NCBI GenBank assembly: GCA_017547975.1 | Contig: JAFYNU010000199.1 | Coordinates: forward strand, 1-9,227 | DNA from: Clostridia bacterium | GTDB lineage: Bacteria > Bacillota > Clostridia > Oscillospirales > QAMX01 | Reading direction: 5' to 3' | DNA: 9,227 nucleotides | Shown here: piece after piece, positions 6,996 through 9,227 of the stretch | How the letters are laid out: each line of letters starts with the position of its first letter | How positions within the stretch are numbered: position 1 is the first letter of the stretch | Program-made: the position numbers and the translations under genes | Notes under the pieces: model-generated | The model's database searches: none | Told to the model about the DNA's origin: nothing | Seen by the model: only the letters and a program-made list of their open reading frames with translations

Positions 6996-6999
6996 TCTT

Positions 7000-8397
7000 A
7001 TGCAGAATCTGAAACACAAATTCATTGGCGACAAGGCGTTTTATGTCATGGTCTTTTCGGTTTTGGTCCCCATCGTGGTACAAAATGCTATTACAAACTT
7101 CGTCAGCCTTCTGGATAACCTGATGGTGGGTGCCATCGGCACCGAGCAGATGTCGGGTGTTGCGATTGGCAACCAGCTCCTTTTCGTCTTCTATATTTGT
7201 ATTTTCGGGGGTCTTTCCGGGGCGGGCATTTTCACCGCCCAGTTCTACGGCTCCAAAAATCACGAAGGCGTTCGGGAAACCTTCCGCATGAAGGTTTGGA
7301 TCGCCCTCATCGTCATGGCAATTGCTACCGTTGTCTTCGCCTTCTTCTCCGAGCCCCTGGTTTCCCTCTATCTCACCGACGGGGAAGGTGCCGGTGACCT
7401 GGAACGCACCCTGGAATACGGGGTTCAGTACATTCGGGTCATGATGTTTGGCTTCCTGCCCTTTGTGGTAACCAACATCTACTCCAGCACGGTGCGGGAA
7501 TGCGGCAAAACCATGCTCCCCATGAAGGCGGGCATTGTAGCTGTCATTACCAACCTGGTTCTGAACTACCTTTTGATCTTCGGAAGCTTCGGTTTCCCCA
7601 AGCTGGGAGTGGTGGGTGCCGCCGTGGCCACCGTCATTTCCCGTTACGTGGAAACGGCTATCATCGTCATTACTGTGCACAGCGACAAATTCACCTACGA
7701 CTTTATGCGTGGCTGTTACAAGACCCTTCGCATTCGGGGTAGTCTTGTCAAAAATATCATTATCAAGGGTATGCCCCTTTTGTGGAACGAGCTTTTGTGG
7801 TCGGTAGGCACCGCCACCGCTCTGCAGTGCTACTCCATCCGCGGTCTTGCCACCATTGCAGGTCTCAACATTTCCAGCACCGTCACCAATATGTTCAACG
7901 TCATCTGCATGGCCATGGGCAACGCGGTTGCCATCATCGTTGGTCAGGCGCTGGGTTCCGGGGACGGAGAACACGCAAAGGACCTGGCCCGGAAGATCAT
8001 TGCCTTCAACGTGTTCATCGCCCTGATTTTCGGCACCCTTATGTTCGTTTCCGCCCCCTTCATCCCCCTGCTTTACAACACCACCGACGTTGTGCGCGAC
8101 CTTGCCTCCTCCTTCCTGCGGATTGCGGCACTGACCATGCCCATTTTCGCCTTCCTGCACACCTGCTACTTCACCCTGCGCTCCGGGGGCAAAACCATCA
8201 TCACCTTCATTTTCGACAGCGGTTTTATGTGGGCTCTGACCATTCCCCTGGCCTTCTGTCTGGCAAACTTCACCTCCATGGCCATCGTTCCCCTGTACCT
8301 TGTGGTACAGCTGGCCGACCTGATCAAATGTTCCTTCGGCGCCTACCTCCTGAAAAAGGGAAGCTGGGTCCAGAATATCGCCGCAGACAATGCGTGA
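7000..8397 (+). CDS. MATE-family multidrug/toxic compound exporter
   Basis: Predicted inner-membrane transporter of 465 residues, the normal MATE length with about 12 hydrophobic helices. Known members export cationic drugs or metabolites against a Na+ or H+ gradient. Family marks include P24 in the first helix, LLDNLMVGAIGTEQMSGVAI (37-56), matching the common D-x-x-x-VG-x-LG pattern with D39, and GGLSGAGIFTAQFYGSK (70-86). VGAAVATVISRY in the first half and the GNAVAIIVGQALGSGD stretch in the second half fit the two-repeat architecture. The open frame extends upstream to a TTG at 6895, but that lies in the promoter, so the ATG at 7000 is preferred. The GNAT gene follows 10 bases later. Substrate is unknown; a drug, flavin-like or metabolite export role is possible. 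Confidence 0.95.
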   Translation: MQNLKHKFIGDKAFYVMVFSVLVPIVVQNAITNFVSLLDNLMVGAIGTEQMSGVAIGNQLLFVFYICIFGGLSGAGIFTAQFYGSKNHEGVRETFRMKVWIALIVMAIATVVFAFFSEPLVSLYLTDGEGAGDLERTLEYGVQYIRVMMFGFLPFVVTNIYSSTVRECGKTMLPMKAGIVAVITNLVLNYLLIFGSFGFPKLGVVGAAVATVISRYVETAIIVITVHSDKFTYDFMRGCYKTLRIRGSLVKNIIIKGMPLLWNELLWSVGTATALQCYSIRGLATIAGLNISSTVTNMFNVICMAMGNAVAIIVGQALGSGDGEHAKDLARKIIAFNVFIALIFGTLMFVSAPFIPLLYNTTDVVRDLASSFLRIAALTMPIFAFLHTCYFTLRSGGKTIITFIFDSGFMWALTIPLAFCLANFTSMAIVPLYLVVQLADLIKCSFGAYLLKKGSWVQNIAADNA

Positions 8398-8402
8398 GGT
8401 GA
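8396..8402 (+). promoter_or_regulatory. Ribosome binding site that sets the GNAT start
   Basis: GAGGTGA lies 5 bases before the ATG at 8408 and overlaps the TGA stop of the MATE gene (8395-8397). The in-frame ATG at 8390 has no comparable site and would add six residues before the typical MTIRNATLADL beginning. Confidence 0.75.
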
Positions 8403-8407
8403 AGCCC

Positions 8408-8893
8408 ATGACCATTCGAAACGCCACCCTTGCCGATCTTCCGGTGATTGAAACCCTGTATGCCGACGGCCGCCAATACATGCGGGACCACGGCAACATG
8501 AACCAGTGGATCAACGGCTATCCCAGCCGGGATCTCCTGTTGGATGATCTTGCCAAAAACCAGCTCTTTCTCGCGGAAGAGGAAGGTGCCATTCTTGCCG
8601 TTTTCGTCTACTTTTTCGGAAACGACCCCACCTACGACGTGATCGACGGCGCCTGGCTCAACGATGCCCCCTACGGCGTGATCCATCGCATTGCCGTGGG
8701 CGCCCATCGAAAGGGCGTGGCCTCCTTCGTATTCGAGCATTGCCTGTCGCTCTGTCACAATCTGAAGATCGACACCCATGCAGACAATCTTCCCATGCAA
8801 AAATCCCTTCTGAAAAACGGCTTCACCCACACCGGTGTCATCCATCTGGCAGACGGTGCTCCCCGGGAAGCCTTCCAGAAAACCACCCTATAA
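8408..8893 (+). CDS. GNAT-family N-acetyltransferase
   Basis: Predicted cytosolic acetyl-CoA-dependent acyltransferase of 161 residues, the usual length for a single-domain GNAT. The N terminus IRNATLADLPVIETLY matches the beta1-alpha1 start typical of the family, and NQWINGYPS (32-40) resembles the QW...YP signature of one GNAT subgroup. The acetyl-CoA loop is HRIAVGAHRKGVAS (93-106); H100 stands where Q or R is usual in the Q/R-x-x-G-x-G/A motif. NLPMQKSLLKNGFTHTG near the C terminus fits beta5-alpha4. Spacing and the shared promoter indicate co-transcription and possible coupling with the MATE transporter. The acceptor cannot be predicted: small amines, antibiotics or protein N termini are all possible. 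Confidence 0.92.
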   Translation: MTIRNATLADLPVIETLYADGRQYMRDHGNMNQWINGYPSRDLLLDDLAKNQLFLAEEEGAILAVFVYFFGNDPTYDVIDGAWLNDAPYGVIHRIAVGAHRKGVASFVFEHCLSLCHNLKIDTHADNLPMQKSLLKNGFTHTGVIHLADGAPREAFQKTTL

Positions 8894-8901
8894 CGCAAGC
8901 C

Positions 8902-8936
8902 ACCTTCCTGCCATTCCGGCGGGAAGGTTTTGTTTT
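8902..8936 (+). terminator. Terminator of the MATE-GNAT unit
   Basis: An 11-bp stem (8902-8912 with 8918-8928, one G-U pair) closes a 5-base loop and runs into TTTTGTTTT. It starts 9 bases after the GNAT stop and separates this unit from the next promoter. Confidence 0.9.
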
Positions 8937-8947
8937 GTCCAAAAGAA

Positions 8948-8976
8948 TTGCATTTTATCCCAGGATATGGTATCAT
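8948..8976 (+). promoter_or_regulatory. Promoter of the PdxA-like gene
   Basis: TTGCAT (8948-8953), a 17-base spacer and TATCAT (8971-8976) form a sigma-A type promoter with TGG before the -10 box as an extended element. The AGTAGGG ribosome binding site (8988-8994) and the ATG at 9001 follow closely, so the leader is under 25 bases. Confidence 0.8.
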
Positions 8977-8980
8977 ACCA
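8968..8980 (+). promoter_or_regulatory. Operator-like dyad over the -10 box
   Basis: TGGTATCATACCA is a perfect inverted repeat (six-base arms around C8974) that covers the -10 box of the PdxA-like promoter. TGGT-N5-ACCA recalls half-sites bound by GntR-type repressors. A bound protein would block RNA polymerase. No regulator gene is in the window, so the family assignment is inference. Confidence 0.5.
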
Positions 8981-9000
8981 GGTAGAAAGTAGGGATAACC

Positions 9001-9227
9001 ATGAAGAAACGCATTGCCCTGGTCTACGGCGATCCCGCAGGGGCGGGTCCCGACCGGGTTGCCTTGTTTTTGAAAGAGCATCACAGCGAATTTACCCCCG
9101 TGATCGCCGGAAACGAACCGGTTTATACCGCCTCCCTTTCCCGCATTGCCCCCGACCTGATTGACCAATTTCCGGTTTATACCGTACCCATCGGCAAGGT
9201 GATTCGCGGAGAACCCAACCGGGAAAG
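9001..9227 (+). CDS. PdxA-family 4-phospho-hydroxyacid dehydrogenase, 3' end missing
   Basis: N-terminal 75 residues of a protein that runs off the window. MKKRIALVYGDPAGAGPDRV matches the start of PdxA-family NAD-dependent dehydrogenases, whose hallmark is GDPAGIGPE; here A replaces I and D replaces E. PdxA proper oxidises 4-phosphohydroxy-L-threonine in pyridoxal phosphate synthesis, while the PdxA2/DenD group acts on sugar-acid phosphates such as D-erythronate 4-phosphate beside DUF1537 kinases. Many Bacillota make pyridoxal phosphate by PdxST instead, so a catabolic role under its own regulated promoter seems more likely, though this is inference. The metal-binding histidines lie beyond the window edge. 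ATG 9001 has AGTAGGG six bases upstream. Confidence 0.8.
   Translation, partial: MKKRIALVYGDPAGAGPDRVALFLKEHHSEFTPVIAGNEPVYTASLSRIAPDLIDQFPVYTVPIGKVIRGEPNRE
9118..9184 (+). repeat. Pair of 13-base direct repeats inside the PdxA-like gene
   Basis: CCGGTTTATACCG occurs at 9118-9130 and again at 9172-9184, 54 bases apart and in the same reading frame, so both copies encode PVYT. Each copy is also a partial dyad (CGGT-TTAT-ACCG). It may be coding coincidence. Confidence 0.4.

Noticed and set aside
6895..6999. N-terminal extension of the MATE protein from the TTG at 6895
   Set aside because: That TTG is part of the perfect -35 box and lies upstream of the predicted transcript start; the ATG at 7000 has a strong Shine-Dalgarno.
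6811..8514. 567-codon minus-strand open frame opposite the MATE gene
   Set aside because: Very long, but antisense to a well-supported transporter. Its product is dominated by Gly, His, Glu and Asn without motifs, and it also runs over the MATE promoter.

Overview
The window looks like chromosomal DNA from a Clostridia-type member of the Bacillota, probably a moderately GC-rich gut or anaerobe lineage. The grounds are strong AGGAGG-type ribosome binding sites, repeated TTG start codons, promoters with near-consensus -35/-10 boxes and TGn extended -10 elements, a lipoprotein next to alanine racemase (compare ydcC-alr in Bacillus and gerS-alr2 in Clostridioides difficile), and an nnr gene in the same operon. 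The exact taxon cannot be fixed from the sequence. Genes are densely packed and no gap exceeds 300 bases. I see no RNA gene, CRISPR array, transposase, integrase or phage gene.

Left part (1-2761): the 3' end of a large (alpha/alpha)6-barrel glycosidase-like gene on the plus strand ends at a strong hairpin terminator at 1841-1884. It faces a single-gene SDR oxidoreductase unit on the minus strand (1922-2683), which has its own promoter at 2733-2761.

Middle part (2821-6829): a four-gene minus-strand operon. Its promoter is at 6800-6829. The order is a two-TM membrane protein, bifunctional NAD(P)HX epimerase/dehydratase (nnr), a lipoprotein and alanine racemase (alr), closed by a terminator at 2821-2850. 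The first two junctions are 4-base TTGA stop/start overlaps using TTG starts, and the third gap is 13 bases. The operon combines metabolite repair, D-alanine supply for peptidoglycan and two envelope proteins, so it reads as a housekeeping and cell-envelope unit.

Right part (6895-9227): a perfect-consensus promoter drives a MATE-family transporter and a GNAT acetyltransferase on the plus strand, 10 bases apart, closed by a terminator at 8902-8936. A separate promoter with an operator-like dyad over its -10 box precedes the start of a PdxA-family dehydrogenase gene that runs off the window.

I found no convincing undescribed multi-gene system. The most useful leads are the translationally coupled nnr-lipoprotein-alr operon, the dyad at the PdxA-like promoter, the unassigned glycosidase and the variant substrate-loop motif in the Nnr epimerase domain.
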